From assembly GCA_041488155.1 (NCBI GenBank), contig JBGPOS010000062.1, positions 1 to 24,165 of the forward strand: DNA of 24,165 nt, read 5' to 3'. The notes beneath the pieces were generated by a model. It saw nothing but the letters and a program-made list of their open reading frames with translations, ran no database searches and was not told where the DNA came from. The DNA comes from JBGPOS01 sp041488155. GTDB lineage: Bacteria > Chloroflexota > Dehalococcoidia > Tepidiformales > Tepidiformaceae. The position numbers and the translations under genes were made by a program. Positions within the stretch are counted from its first letter, which is position 1, and each line of letters opens with the position of its first letter. Shown here one piece after another: positions 1-6,356 of this stretch.

Positions 1-1
1 C

Positions 2-676
2 CACTACCTCCACTCCGAGATTGAAACGATGGAGCGGGTCGAGATCCTCCGCGACCTGCGCCTCGGCGTCTACGACGTCGTCGTTGGTATCAACCTTCTC
101 CGCGAAGGCCTCGACCTTCCCGAAGTCTCCCTGGTCTGCATCCTGGATGCCGATAAGGAAGGCTATCTTCGATCGAACCGCTCGCTCATCCAGACGATCG
201 GCCGCGCCGCCCGCCACATCGAGGGCCGCGTCATCATGTACGCCGACAATGTCACGCTGAGCATGCGCAACGCGATCGACGAGACCTACCGCCGGCGCGA
301 CATCCAGGCCGCCTACAACCTCGAGCACGGCATCGAAGCAGCCGGCATCAGCAAGGCCATTCGCGACATCACCGACCACGTCCGCATGGCCGCTGAAGAG
401 CCCACAGCCTACGACGGCGCGAAGGGCCTCCCAAAGGACGAGCTCCTCCGCATGGTCAAAGAGCTGGAGGGGCAGATGAAGGCTGCAGCCAAAGCCCTCG
501 AGTTCGAAAAGGCCGCAGGGCTGCGCGATCAAGTCGTCGAGCTCCGCCGCGAGCTCGTTGGCGGAGACAGCGAGGAACTTTCAGCGTTCGCCGCCGTCGC
601 GGGCCGCGGTGGTCCCCTTCGCTACGGCCGCAGCCAGGCGGGCGGCCGCGACCGCCGCCGCCGCTACCAGAAGTAA
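2..676 (+). CDS. uvrB: UvrABC system protein B, C-terminal part (5' end outside window)
   Basis: This is the C-terminal 224 residues of UvrB, the helicase-like damage-verification subunit of UvrABC nucleotide excision repair in the cytoplasm. The visible part opens in helicase domain 2 with YLHSEIETMER, then the motif V region (LREGLDLPEVSL, DADKEG) and motif VI (QTIGRAARH). The interaction region with YNLEHGIEA follows. The UVR domain (residues about 145-180 of this fragment: LPKDELLRMVKELE... LEFEKAAGLRDQV) binds UvrC. After it comes an Arg/Gly-rich tail (about 20 residues ending RDRRRRYQK) that ordinary UvrB proteins lack or keep short. The gene enters from the left edge in frame 2 and stops with TAA. 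A GC hairpin follows at once. Family assignment is certain; the function of the basic tail is unknown. Confidence 0.97.
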   Translation, partial: HYLHSEIETMERVEILRDLRLGVYDVVVGINLLREGLDLPEVSLVCILDADKEGYLRSNRSLIQTIGRAARHIEGRVIMYADNVTLSMRNAIDETYRRRDIQAAYNLEHGIEAAGISKAIRDITDHVRMAAEEPTAYDGAKGLPKDELLRMVKELEGQMKAAAKALEFEKAAGLRDQVVELRRELVGGDSEELSAFAAVAGRGGPLRYGRSQAGGRDRRRRYQK

Positions 677-678
677 CA

Positions 679-706
679 GGCCCGGTAACCGCGGCCGCCC
701 CGGGCC
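679..706 (+). terminator. GC-rich hairpin just after uvrB, possible terminator
   Basis: Two base pairs after the uvrB stop, ggcccgg (679-685) and ccgggcc (700-706) form a perfect 7-bp stem with a 14-base loop. A competing stem is gcggcc/ggccgc (691-696/703-708). No T-run follows, so intrinsic termination is uncertain. Confidence 0.35.
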
Positions 707-746
707 GCTGGACCCACTCCCACGATCGAACTCGGGCCCTGGCACC

Positions 747-786
747 CTCGCCCATTCGCCCTCTCGCCCACTCGCCCCGTCGCACA
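747..786 (+). repeat. 8-bp tandem repeat, about 4-5 copies
   Basis: Four consecutive units read ctcgccca, ttcgccct, ctcgccca, ctcgcccc, followed by a degraded gtcgcaca. The consensus is YTCGCCCW. The array is intergenic, between uvrB and the toxin-antitoxin pair, and ends about 20 bp before the likely toxin -10 box. Short tandem repeats of this kind can change copy number by slippage; whether this one does is unknown. Confidence 0.7.
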
Positions 787-807
787 CGCGCCGTAACTAC
801 TATGGTG

Positions 808-840
808 TATACTCCACCCCGGGAGCCGCATCACCGGAGG
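808..840 (+). promoter_or_regulatory. Possible -10 box and Shine-Dalgarno for the toxin-antitoxin operon
   Basis: TATACT (808-813) is a good -10 hexamer and contains the palindrome gtatac (807-812), but no convincing -35 box lies 16-18 bp upstream. A strong Shine-Dalgarno ggagg lies at 836-840. It sits at ideal distance (6 nt) from GTG at 847, which is out of frame with the toxin, and 16 nt from the in-frame TTG at 857. Confidence 0.4.
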
Positions 841-856
841 AGCACCGTGGGCGGCC

Positions 857-1126
857 TTGTTCGATTGGGATGACGAAAACGTTGGCCACATCGCCCGCCA
901 TGGAGTCCGGCCAGACGAAGCCGAGGAAGTCCTTCGTGACCCCGCGAGAAGGACGTTTCCACGGCCTGGCTCTGCCGGGGAGCGGCGGTTCGTGACTGTG
1001 GGAATGACTGGCGCCGGGAAGTTCCTCGCTGTCGTGCACACATGGCGTCTGGGCCGGGTTCGGGTTGTTACAGTGCGATTCCCCAGCAGCAAAGAAGCTC
1101 GAGGTTACCGGCGTGCACGGAGGTGA
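857..1126 (+). CDS. brnT: BrnT-family ribonuclease toxin
   Basis: Predicted 89-residue BrnT-like toxin of a type II toxin-antitoxin module. BrnT toxins have a RelE-like fold and act as ribonucleases that stop growth until bound by antitoxin. Visible hallmarks are the N-terminal FDWDDENVGHIARHGV (family pattern F-x-W-D...N...KHGV), the EAEEVLRDP segment, the central ERRFVTVGMT strand and the C-terminal RVRVVTVRFPSSKEARGY with its basic residues. The length matches the family. The only usable in-frame start is TTG 857, which lies 16 nt from the nearest Shine-Dalgarno, so initiation is odd. A GTG at 847 with an ideal Shine-Dalgarno opens an 8-codon frame (847-873) that overlaps the toxin start. 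The gene is followed after 6 bp by the antitoxin, whose own ribosome site (ggagg 1119-1123) overlaps the toxin stop. The family call is solid; activity of this copy is not shown. Confidence 0.85.
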   Translation: MFDWDDENVGHIARHGVRPDEAEEVLRDPARRTFPRPGSAGERRFVTVGMTGAGKFLAVVHTWRLGRVRVVTVRFPSSKEARGYRRARR

Positions 1127-1132
1127 GCTGAG

Positions 1133-1453
1133 ATGGTGCGCGTGACGACCAGGAGATACATCGAAGTTCACGGCCCGGACGAAGTGCCCCATTTCGCGAC
1201 CGAAACGGAAGAGGCCGAATTTTGGGACACCCACTCGCTCGGTGAGGAGCTCCTCGCCCTCGGTCCGGTCGACGATTCATTCCTCCCGCCCCCTCGCACC
1301 AACCCCGTCGCCATCCGCTTCGACCCCGACGTCATCGCCCGGCTCAAGGCCCTCGCCCGCAAGAAGCACAAGGGCTACCAGACTCTCCTCAAGCAGTTCG
1401 TCACCGAACGGCTCTACGAAGAGGAGAAGCGCGAAGGCATCATCGGTTCCTGA
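1133..1453 (+). CDS. CopG/BrnA-type antitoxin partner of BrnT
   Basis: A 106-residue protein encoded just downstream of the BrnT-like toxin. The N-terminal half carries HFATETEEAEFWDTHSLGEE, the toxin-contacting region typical of CopG-type antitoxins. The C-terminal half reads NPVAIRFDPDVIARLKALARKKHKGYQTLLKQFV, the beta strand and two helices of a ribbon-helix-helix DNA-binding fold with the common GYQTLL turn. It should neutralise the toxin and repress the shared promoter as a dimer. The ATG is preceded by ggagg at 1119-1123, overlapping the toxin stop, so the two genes are probably translationally coupled. The toxin-first order matches known brnTA modules. The gene converges on the next one (minus strand) with only 8 bp between stops and no terminator seen. 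The fold is assigned with good confidence; whether it is strictly BrnA or a sister CopG antitoxin is not settled. Confidence 0.85.
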   Translation: MVRVTTRRYIEVHGPDEVPHFATETEEAEFWDTHSLGEELLALGPVDDSFLPPPRTNPVAIRFDPDVIARLKALARKKHKGYQTLLKQFVTERLYEEEKREGIIGS

Positions 1454-1461
1454 CCCGGCCC

Positions 1462-2148
1462 TTACGGCACCACCACGTCGAACCGCAATGCCACGCCCCC
1501 TCCGACCAGCCCGCCCGTCGAGAAGGCCTGGCCGTTGACGATTAGCGACATCGCCGCCCCTACCTTGTTCGCGCAGTCCCCGCCGCCCCCGGCATAGAGC
1601 ATCCGGTAGCCGGCCTTCCCGTCCTCCACAGTGACTGTCGCTGTCGGCCCCGGCACGCCATCGAACGCCAGCGCCAGCACCGTGCCCGCCGGGGCCGCTG
1701 CCCCTCCGATCGTTACGAGCCCGAACACCGCGTTCGGCGGTGCGCTGCTCCCTCCGTCGGACGGGCAATACTTCCCGCTCGGTGCTGGTGTGGCTGTGGG
1801 CACGGGCGTCGGCTGCGGTGTCGGCGGGTTCGATGTTCCTCCTCCGCCGCCTCCCTGCGGCTGCGGCGCCACCGGTGTGATGCTGGGAGAAGTCGCCTCC
1901 GGCGACGGGCTCGCGCTCGGGGACGAGGATGGTGAGTTCGTTGCCGTGGCCTGGCTCCCGATCTGCGTCGCTGCCAGGGTCCGCCCGCTATCAGGGTCCG
2001 CCCGCTGGCTGCCGCCGCCGCCCCCACCGAGGACGAGCGCCATTCCGCCCCCGAGCAGGGCCAACCCGAGTATCCCGATGGCTGCCCAGCCGATCGCCTG
2101 CCGCTGCGGCGAGTCGAAGAAAGCGCGAATGCGTTCGAGCACGGTCAT
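1462..2148 (-). CDS. Membrane-anchored protein with Pro/Ser/Thr-rich linker, unknown function
   Basis: A 228-residue protein not assignable to a named family. Seen in order: a short basic cytoplasmic start (about 1-16), one transmembrane helix (about 17-41, GWAAIGILGLALLGGG), Gly runs, then a low-complexity Ser/Pro/Thr/Ala linker (about 60-125) like the extended stalks of secreted proteins. The compact C-terminal domain (about 126-228, from KYCPSDGG) has alternating hydrophobic strands such as VFGLVTIGGAAAPAGTVLAL, suggesting a beta-sandwich. It contains two Cys (in KYCPSD and GGDCANK) that could form a disulfide outside the membrane. The topology implies an anchored extracytoplasmic domain. 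The gene is divergent from the DUF4331 operon and has its own good promoter. A 17-bp tandem duplication lies inside it (1976-2009). No clear Shine-Dalgarno precedes the ATG. Confidence 0.7.
   Translation of the reverse strand: MTVLERIRAFFDSPQRQAIGWAAIGILGLALLGGGMALVLGGGGGGSQRADPDSGRTLAATQIGSQATATNSPSSSPSASPSPEATSPSITPVAPQPQGGGGGGTSNPPTPQPTPVPTATPAPSGKYCPSDGGSSAPPNAVFGLVTIGGAAAPAGTVLALAFDGVPGPTATVTVEDGKAGYRMLYAGGGGDCANKVGAAMSLIVNGQAFSTGGLVGGGVALRFDVVVP
1976..2009. repeat. 17-bp tandem duplication inside the anchored-protein gene
   Basis: The segment agggtccgcccgct occurs at 1976-1989 and again at 1993-2006, giving a period of 17 bp. The period is not a multiple of three, so the two copies are read in different frames. 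The array falls at the Gly-rich/linker boundary of the protein. Confidence 0.6.
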
Positions 2149-2163
2149 GGCGTCGTCTGCCCA

Positions 2164-2191
2164 ACTCTAAGTGAGCCGCACCTTCCGTCAA
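2164..2191 (-). promoter_or_regulatory. Sigma-70-type promoter for the 1462-2148 gene
   Basis: On the minus strand TTGACG (complement of 2186-2191) is followed after 16 bp by TAGAGT (complement of 2164-2169). Both boxes are close to consensus. The predicted transcript start falls about 9 nt before the ATG, leaving a very short leader. This fits the absence of a ribosome site before that gene. Confidence 0.6.
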
Positions 2192-2287
2192 TGAACGGTG
2201 ATCACCCCGGGACAATCCTGCGTAAAGACAAACGAAGCGGCCAAGGTGCACCGGCCGCACACCCACTTTCGGAACCAAGGAGACACC

Positions 2288-3463
2288 ATGCGACTGCGCA
2301 AGCTGTCCATCGCCCTCGGCCTCGGCGCCCTGGGCGCTGCCGCGCTCGGCGCCCTGCCGGCGTTTGGCGCCGACCATCGCGACGCGCCCCTCACGAAGGC
2401 CGCCGCCCAGAGCGACCTCAACGACGTCTACGTCTTCAAGAACCAGGCCGGCAGTGGGGCCGTCCTCGTCATGACCATCAACCCCCTCACCAGCCCCGCC
2501 GACACCGCGAAGCTCTCGCTCGACCCCGCAACCGTCTACGAGTTCAAGGTCGATACCAACGGTGACGCCATCGCCGACATCTCCTGGAAGATCACCGCTA
2601 GCGGAGCTGGCCCCGTCCAGGACATCACCCTCCGCAGGGCCACCGGCGCTGACGCAGTCACCGACGACATCTCCGGTACCGTCGTCGCCACCGGCAAGAG
2701 CAGCTCTGGCTCCGGCATCACCGTCATCCCCGTCTCGGGCGGCGGCAGCCTCTTCGTCGGCCCCCGCGACGACCCATTCTTCTTCGACCTTGCCGCCTTC
2801 CAGGCCGGCCTCAAGTTCACCAACCCTGGTGTCGACACCTTCAAGGGCACGAACATCACGGCGCTGGTCCTTGACCTGCCTTCGCCCCCGGCCTCCGCGT
2901 TCGGCGTCTGGGCGACCACCGCCAAGACGGACAGCCTCGGCAAGTGGGTCCAGCTCGACCGCATGGGCCGCCCGGCCATCAACACCGTCTTCATCCCGGC
3001 GGACAAGAAGGACGCCTTCAACAACAACACCCCGGACCGCGATGTCGCCATCTACAAGGACACCGTCATCGCCGCCCTCAAGTCGCTCGGCGCCGGACCG
3101 GACCTCGCAGGCGTCCTGCTCCCCGATATCCTCACCGTCGACTTCTCGAAGCCCATCGGCTACCTCAATGGCCGCGGACTCGCCGACGATGTGATCGACA
3201 TCTCCCTCCAGGCCATCACTGGTAGCCCCACCATCGGCGATGGCGTCCCGAAGAACGACAACGCCTTCTCGGCTTCGTTCCCCTATCTCGCCGCTCCCAA
3301 CGGCTCTGCACCGGGTGCCCCGAACACGGGTTCGAGCACCGTCACCACCGCCGACAGCAGCGACCTCCTGCGCTGGACGCTGCCCGCCGGCCTGATCGCC
3401 GCCGGCATGCTCCTCGGCGCTGCCGGCTTCGTCGCTCGCCGCCGCCCGGCGGTCGAGGTTTAG
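2288..3463 (+). CDS. DUF4331 secreted protein with C-terminal membrane anchor
   Basis: A 391-residue DUF4331 protein. Residues 1-27 form a signal peptide (MRLRKLS, then an Ala/Leu/Gly core ending LPAFGA). The mature start DHRDAPLTKAAAQSDLNDVYVF is the DUF4331 hallmark (S/D-H-R-x-A-P followed by D-x-N-D-V-Y-x-F). The body is a mostly beta domain with VYEFKVDTNGDAIADISWKI, where DTNGDAIAD looks like a calcium-type loop. The end has a hydrophobic helix (about 358-383, LLRWTLPAGLIAAGMLLGAAGFVA) followed by ARRRP, so the protein is probably fixed to the membrane outside the cell. I chose ATG 2288 because AAGGAG lies at 2277-2282, although the frame stays open upstream. DUF4331 has no established biochemical role. 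Eight bp downstream begins a TPR gene and then a NicO transporter, so a part in metal handling is inferred from context. A perfect palindrome ggtgatcacc (2197-2206) in the upstream region is a possible operator. Confidence 0.92.
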   Translation: MRLRKLSIALGLGALGAAALGALPAFGADHRDAPLTKAAAQSDLNDVYVFKNQAGSGAVLVMTINPLTSPADTAKLSLDPATVYEFKVDTNGDAIADISWKITASGAGPVQDITLRRATGADAVTDDISGTVVATGKSSSGSGITVIPVSGGGSLFVGPRDDPFFFDLAAFQAGLKFTNPGVDTFKGTNITALVLDLPSPPASAFGVWATTAKTDSLGKWVQLDRMGRPAINTVFIPADKKDAFNNNTPDRDVAIYKDTVIAALKSLGAGPDLAGVLLPDILTVDFSKPIGYLNGRGLADDVIDISLQAITGSPTIGDGVPKNDNAFSASFPYLAAPNGSAPGAPNTGSSTVTTADSSDLLRWTLPAGLIAAGMLLGAAGFVARRRPAVEV

Positions 3464-3471
3464 TCACCTCC

Positions 3472-4830
3472 ATGGAACGCGCGCCAGGACGAACTTTCGA
3501 CGCCGGGTGGCAGGATCTTCTCGGCCGCCGGGTCGTCCTGCAGTACCTGCCGATGGCGGCCTTCGCCCTGGCCGCGTTCCTCATCTTCCGCAACCTGGCC
3601 GGCGGCGATGCGCCCACCTCGCCGCTCGCCACGGTTGACTCCGGCCACAGCCAGCGCCTCGCGGCGAACATCACTTTCTTCGAAGGCCGGGTCGCCGAAA
3701 CCCACGACAGCCTGAGCTACAACCGTCTCACCGGTCTCTACCTCCAGCGAGTTCGCGAGACGGGCGATGTCTCAGACGTCCGGCGAGCGGAGCTCAGCGC
3801 GACGAAGTCGCTCGAAGCCGCGCCCGGCGACTACGCGGGCCTGACGAACCTCGCCCTCGTCCGCATCGCCCAACACGATTTCGAATCGGCCGCCACGCTC
3901 GCCCGCGAGGCCAGCTCCCTCATCCCCACGCGCACCGACGCCAACGCCATCCTTGGGGACGCACAGATAGCCCTTGGCCAATACGACGCGGCCACCGCCA
4001 ACTACCGGCTCTTCCTCGAAAAGAATCCCGGCTCCTCGGCCTTCAGCCGCCAGGCCAGCCTCGCCGAACTGCAGGGCAACCTGCCCCTTGCCGAGCAGTT
4101 CTGGGAGGCAGCGATCGACGCCGACCGCAACGACGTCCCCGAAAACTCCGCCTGGGCCCGCGTCCAGCTCGCGAACCTCTACTTCGTCACCGGCCGCCTC
4201 AATGAAGCCCGGACCGCGTCCGAAGCCGCTCTCAAGGTCTTCCCCGGCTACCCCGCCGCCCTCGCCGCCGCGGCGAGAGTCGCTGCCGCCACGGGCGACG
4301 ACGCTGAAGCGATTCGCCTCTTCTCCGAAGCCACCGCCCGAATCCCCGTCCCGGACTACGTCGCCGCCCTCGGCGACCTGTACCAGCGCGCGGGGCGCTC
4401 CGTTGATGCCCAGCGGCAGTACGCCCTCGTCGGCGCCATCGAACAGCTCTTCGTGGCGAACGGGGTCCGTTCCGACCTCACCCTCATCCTCTTCGCCCTG
4501 GACCATGGCGCCGATCTCTCGGCCACCCTCGAGCGAACGCGCCAGGCGTACGCTGAGCGGCCCTCGATCGCCGCCGCCGACGTGCACGCCTGGGCCCTCT
4601 ATCGCGCCGGCGCGTTCGATGAAGCGCGCACCCGGTCTAACGAAGCCCTTCATCTCGGCACCAGGGACCCCTCCTTCCTCTTCCACGCTGGCATGATCGC
4701 CAACGCCCAGGGTGACACCGCCGCGGCACGCGACTACCTCGGACGTGCTCTCGCCCTCAACCCCCGATTCTCGATCCTCCACGCCGAAGAAGCCGCGCGC
4801 ACGTTGGCCGCCCTCAGAGGAGGCCGGTGA
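3472..4830 (+). CDS. Membrane-anchored TPR-repeat protein
   Basis: A 452-residue protein. A cytoplasmic start of about 22 residues precedes one transmembrane helix (about 25-42, YLPMAAFALAAFLIF). Tandem tetratricopeptide repeats then run from about residue 100 to the end. TPR signatures include GDYAGLTNLALVRIAQHDFESA, NAILGDAQIALGQYDAATANYR, NLYFVTGRLNEARTASEAAL and GMIANAQGDTAAARDYLGRAL. TPR arrays are protein-binding scaffolds, and this one is predicted to face the outside of the membrane. The gene starts 8 bp after the DUF4331 stop, and its TGA overlaps the ATG of the NicO transporter gene, so the three are almost surely one transcript. No strong Shine-Dalgarno is seen, so translation may depend on readthrough from the upstream gene. 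A scaffold joining the DUF4331 protein to the transporter is my inference. Confidence 0.88.
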   Translation: MERAPGRTFDAGWQDLLGRRVVLQYLPMAAFALAAFLIFRNLAGGDAPTSPLATVDSGHSQRLAANITFFEGRVAETHDSLSYNRLTGLYLQRVRETGDVSDVRRAELSATKSLEAAPGDYAGLTNLALVRIAQHDFESAATLAREASSLIPTRTDANAILGDAQIALGQYDAATANYRLFLEKNPGSSAFSRQASLAELQGNLPLAEQFWEAAIDADRNDVPENSAWARVQLANLYFVTGRLNEARTASEAALKVFPGYPAALAAAARVAAATGDDAEAIRLFSEATARIPVPDYVAALGDLYQRAGRSVDAQRQYALVGAIEQLFVANGVRSDLTLILFALDHGADLSATLERTRQAYAERPSIAAADVHAWALYRAGAFDEARTRSNEALHLGTRDPSFLFHAGMIANAQGDTAAARDYLGRALALNPRFSILHAEEAARTLAALRGGR

Positions 4831-6356
4831 TGCTGCGCCTGCTCACCCCCCACTGTCGCTACGCTCGCCTCACGGTCGCTCTCGCCTGCGCCTTGCTCGT
4901 TGCGTTGCCCCTCCTCCCTCGCGGCTCGGCCCTGGCCCACCCTCTCGGCAACTTCACGATCAACCGCTACGCCCGAATCGAGCTCTACAGCGACGCAGTC
5001 CACCTCGACTACGTCGTCGACATGGCCGAGATCCCGACCTTCCAACTCATCCAGGACATCGATCGCGACGGCGACGGCCTGGCTTCGCAATCTGAGCTCG
5101 ACGCCTACGCCGCCCGCGAGCGAGACACGCTCGCCGACGGATTCAGCCTCTCGCTCGCAGGCAAGAAGCTCGACCTTCTCCCCGCCGAGACTTCGATCCA
5201 GCTCCTCCCGGGAGCCGGCGGCCTGCAGGTTACGCGTCTCGTGATTGTGTACACGGCGCCTGTAGTCGCCGCCCGGAATCACGCCGCAGTCACCTTCACC
5301 GACTCGAACTTCGCAGACCGCGCTGGCTGGAAAGAGGTCGTGGTCCGCGCCTCGGAAGGGGCGCAACTGACCGTCGAACCGCGACTGACCGTCGACACCA
5401 GCGATGCGCTTCTGCACTACCCCGCGGAGACCCTCAAATCAGCGCCCGACGTCCGCGAAGTCGCCTTCACCTGGACTCCCGGCACCGGATCGCCGGCCCC
5501 GGCCACCGCCACGATCCAGGCCGCAGGTGACGGCCGCTCCGCCGGCGGCCTCTCATCACTGCTCCACCACGACCGCTCGCTCGGCATCATCTTCCTGAGC
5601 CTGCTCGCCGCCTTCGGCTTCGGAGCCCTCCACGCCCTTGGCCCCGGCCACGGCAAGACGGTCGTCGCCGCCTACCTCGTCGGTAGCCGCGGCACGGCCC
5701 GCCACGCTCTGGCCCTTGGCTTCACGGTCACCGCCACCCACACCTCGACCGTCTACCTGATCGGATTCATTACGCTGTCCGCGTCGGCCTTCATCGTCCC
5801 TGAAACGCTCTACCTCTACCTGGGCGTCGCCTCTGGGGCGATGGTGGTGCTCATGGGCGCCTCGCTCTTCGCCGGCCGCCTCTGGCGCGCATGGCGCCGG
5901 CCCGCCGAAGCCTCCCACCGCCACGGCTGGTTTGGCCGGTCCCACTCACACGCCGCTGAAGCTCCACACGACCACAACGTCCTCAAGGAGGATAGCGAGG
6001 CCCAGCCCGTAGCTCGCGCCACCTGGCGCAGCCTGATCACCCTCGGCGTGGCCGGCGGCCTGCTCCCCTGCCCTTCTGCGATAGTCGTCATGCTCGCGGC
6101 TATCTCCCTCGGGCAGGTGCTTTTCGGCATGCTGCTCATCGTTGCCTTCAGCCTCGGCCTCGCGGGCGTCCTGACTGCCATTGGCCTTGCTCTCGTCGTG
6201 GGCAAGCGCATCTCGCATCGCTGGCAGGGCGTTGGCCGCCTCGACCGCCGGTTCTTCGCCCGCGCGGTCTCAGCGCTTCCCGTCCTCAGTGCCCTCGGCA
6301 TCACCATCGCCGGTATCGCCATCACCTACCAGGCCCTCAGCCAGCCCGGACTCTAA
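4830..6356 (+). CDS. NicO-type nickel/cobalt transporter with extracytoplasmic EF-hand-like domain
   Basis: A 508-residue inner-membrane protein. Residues 1-36 form a signal peptide ending ALA. A periplasmic domain (about 37-245) starts HPLGNFTINRYARIEL and holds an EF-hand-type loop DRDGDGLASQSE (residues 78-89, ligands D78, D80, D82, E89). The transporter part (about 250-502) has six predicted helices, the NicO signature HALGPGHGKT (268-277) and GGLLPCPSA (409-417). Between helices 3 and 4 lies a His-rich loop with H363, H365, H372, H374, H380 and H382, suited to Ni2+/Co2+ binding. Family members move nickel or cobalt; direction cannot be read from sequence. ATG 4830 is preferred over GTG 4827 because AGAGGAGG lies at 4816-4823 and the ATG overlaps the TPR gene stop. 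The 3' end overlaps the convergent PPOX gene by 87 bp. Confidence 0.92.
   Translation: MLRLLTPHCRYARLTVALACALLVALPLLPRGSALAHPLGNFTINRYARIELYSDAVHLDYVVDMAEIPTFQLIQDIDRDGDGLASQSELDAYAARERDTLADGFSLSLAGKKLDLLPAETSIQLLPGAGGLQVTRLVIVYTAPVVAARNHAAVTFTDSNFADRAGWKEVVVRASEGAQLTVEPRLTVDTSDALLHYPAETLKSAPDVREVAFTWTPGTGSPAPATATIQAAGDGRSAGGLSSLLHHDRSLGIIFLSLLAAFGFGALHALGPGHGKTVVAAYLVGSRGTARHALALGFTVTATHTSTVYLIGFITLSASAFIVPETLYLYLGVASGAMVVLMGASLFAGRLWRAWRRPAEASHRHGWFGRSHSHAAEAPHDHNVLKEDSEAQPVARATWRSLITLGVAGGLLPCPSAIVVMLAAISLGQVLFGMLLIVAFSLGLAGVLTAIGLALVVGKRISHRWQGVGRLDRRFFARAVSALPVLSALGITIAGIAITYQALSQPGL

Noticed and set aside
2171..2287. Cobalamin or nickel riboswitch upstream of the DUF4331-NicO operon
   Set aside because: The 117-bp gap is short and shows no conserved riboswitch core; only a 10-bp palindrome stands out.
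2191..2565. Arg/Pro-rich frames overlapping the DUF4331 gene, and many similar frames elsewhere
   Set aside because: High GC creates long open frames in all phases; these have no family features and lie inside well-supported genes.
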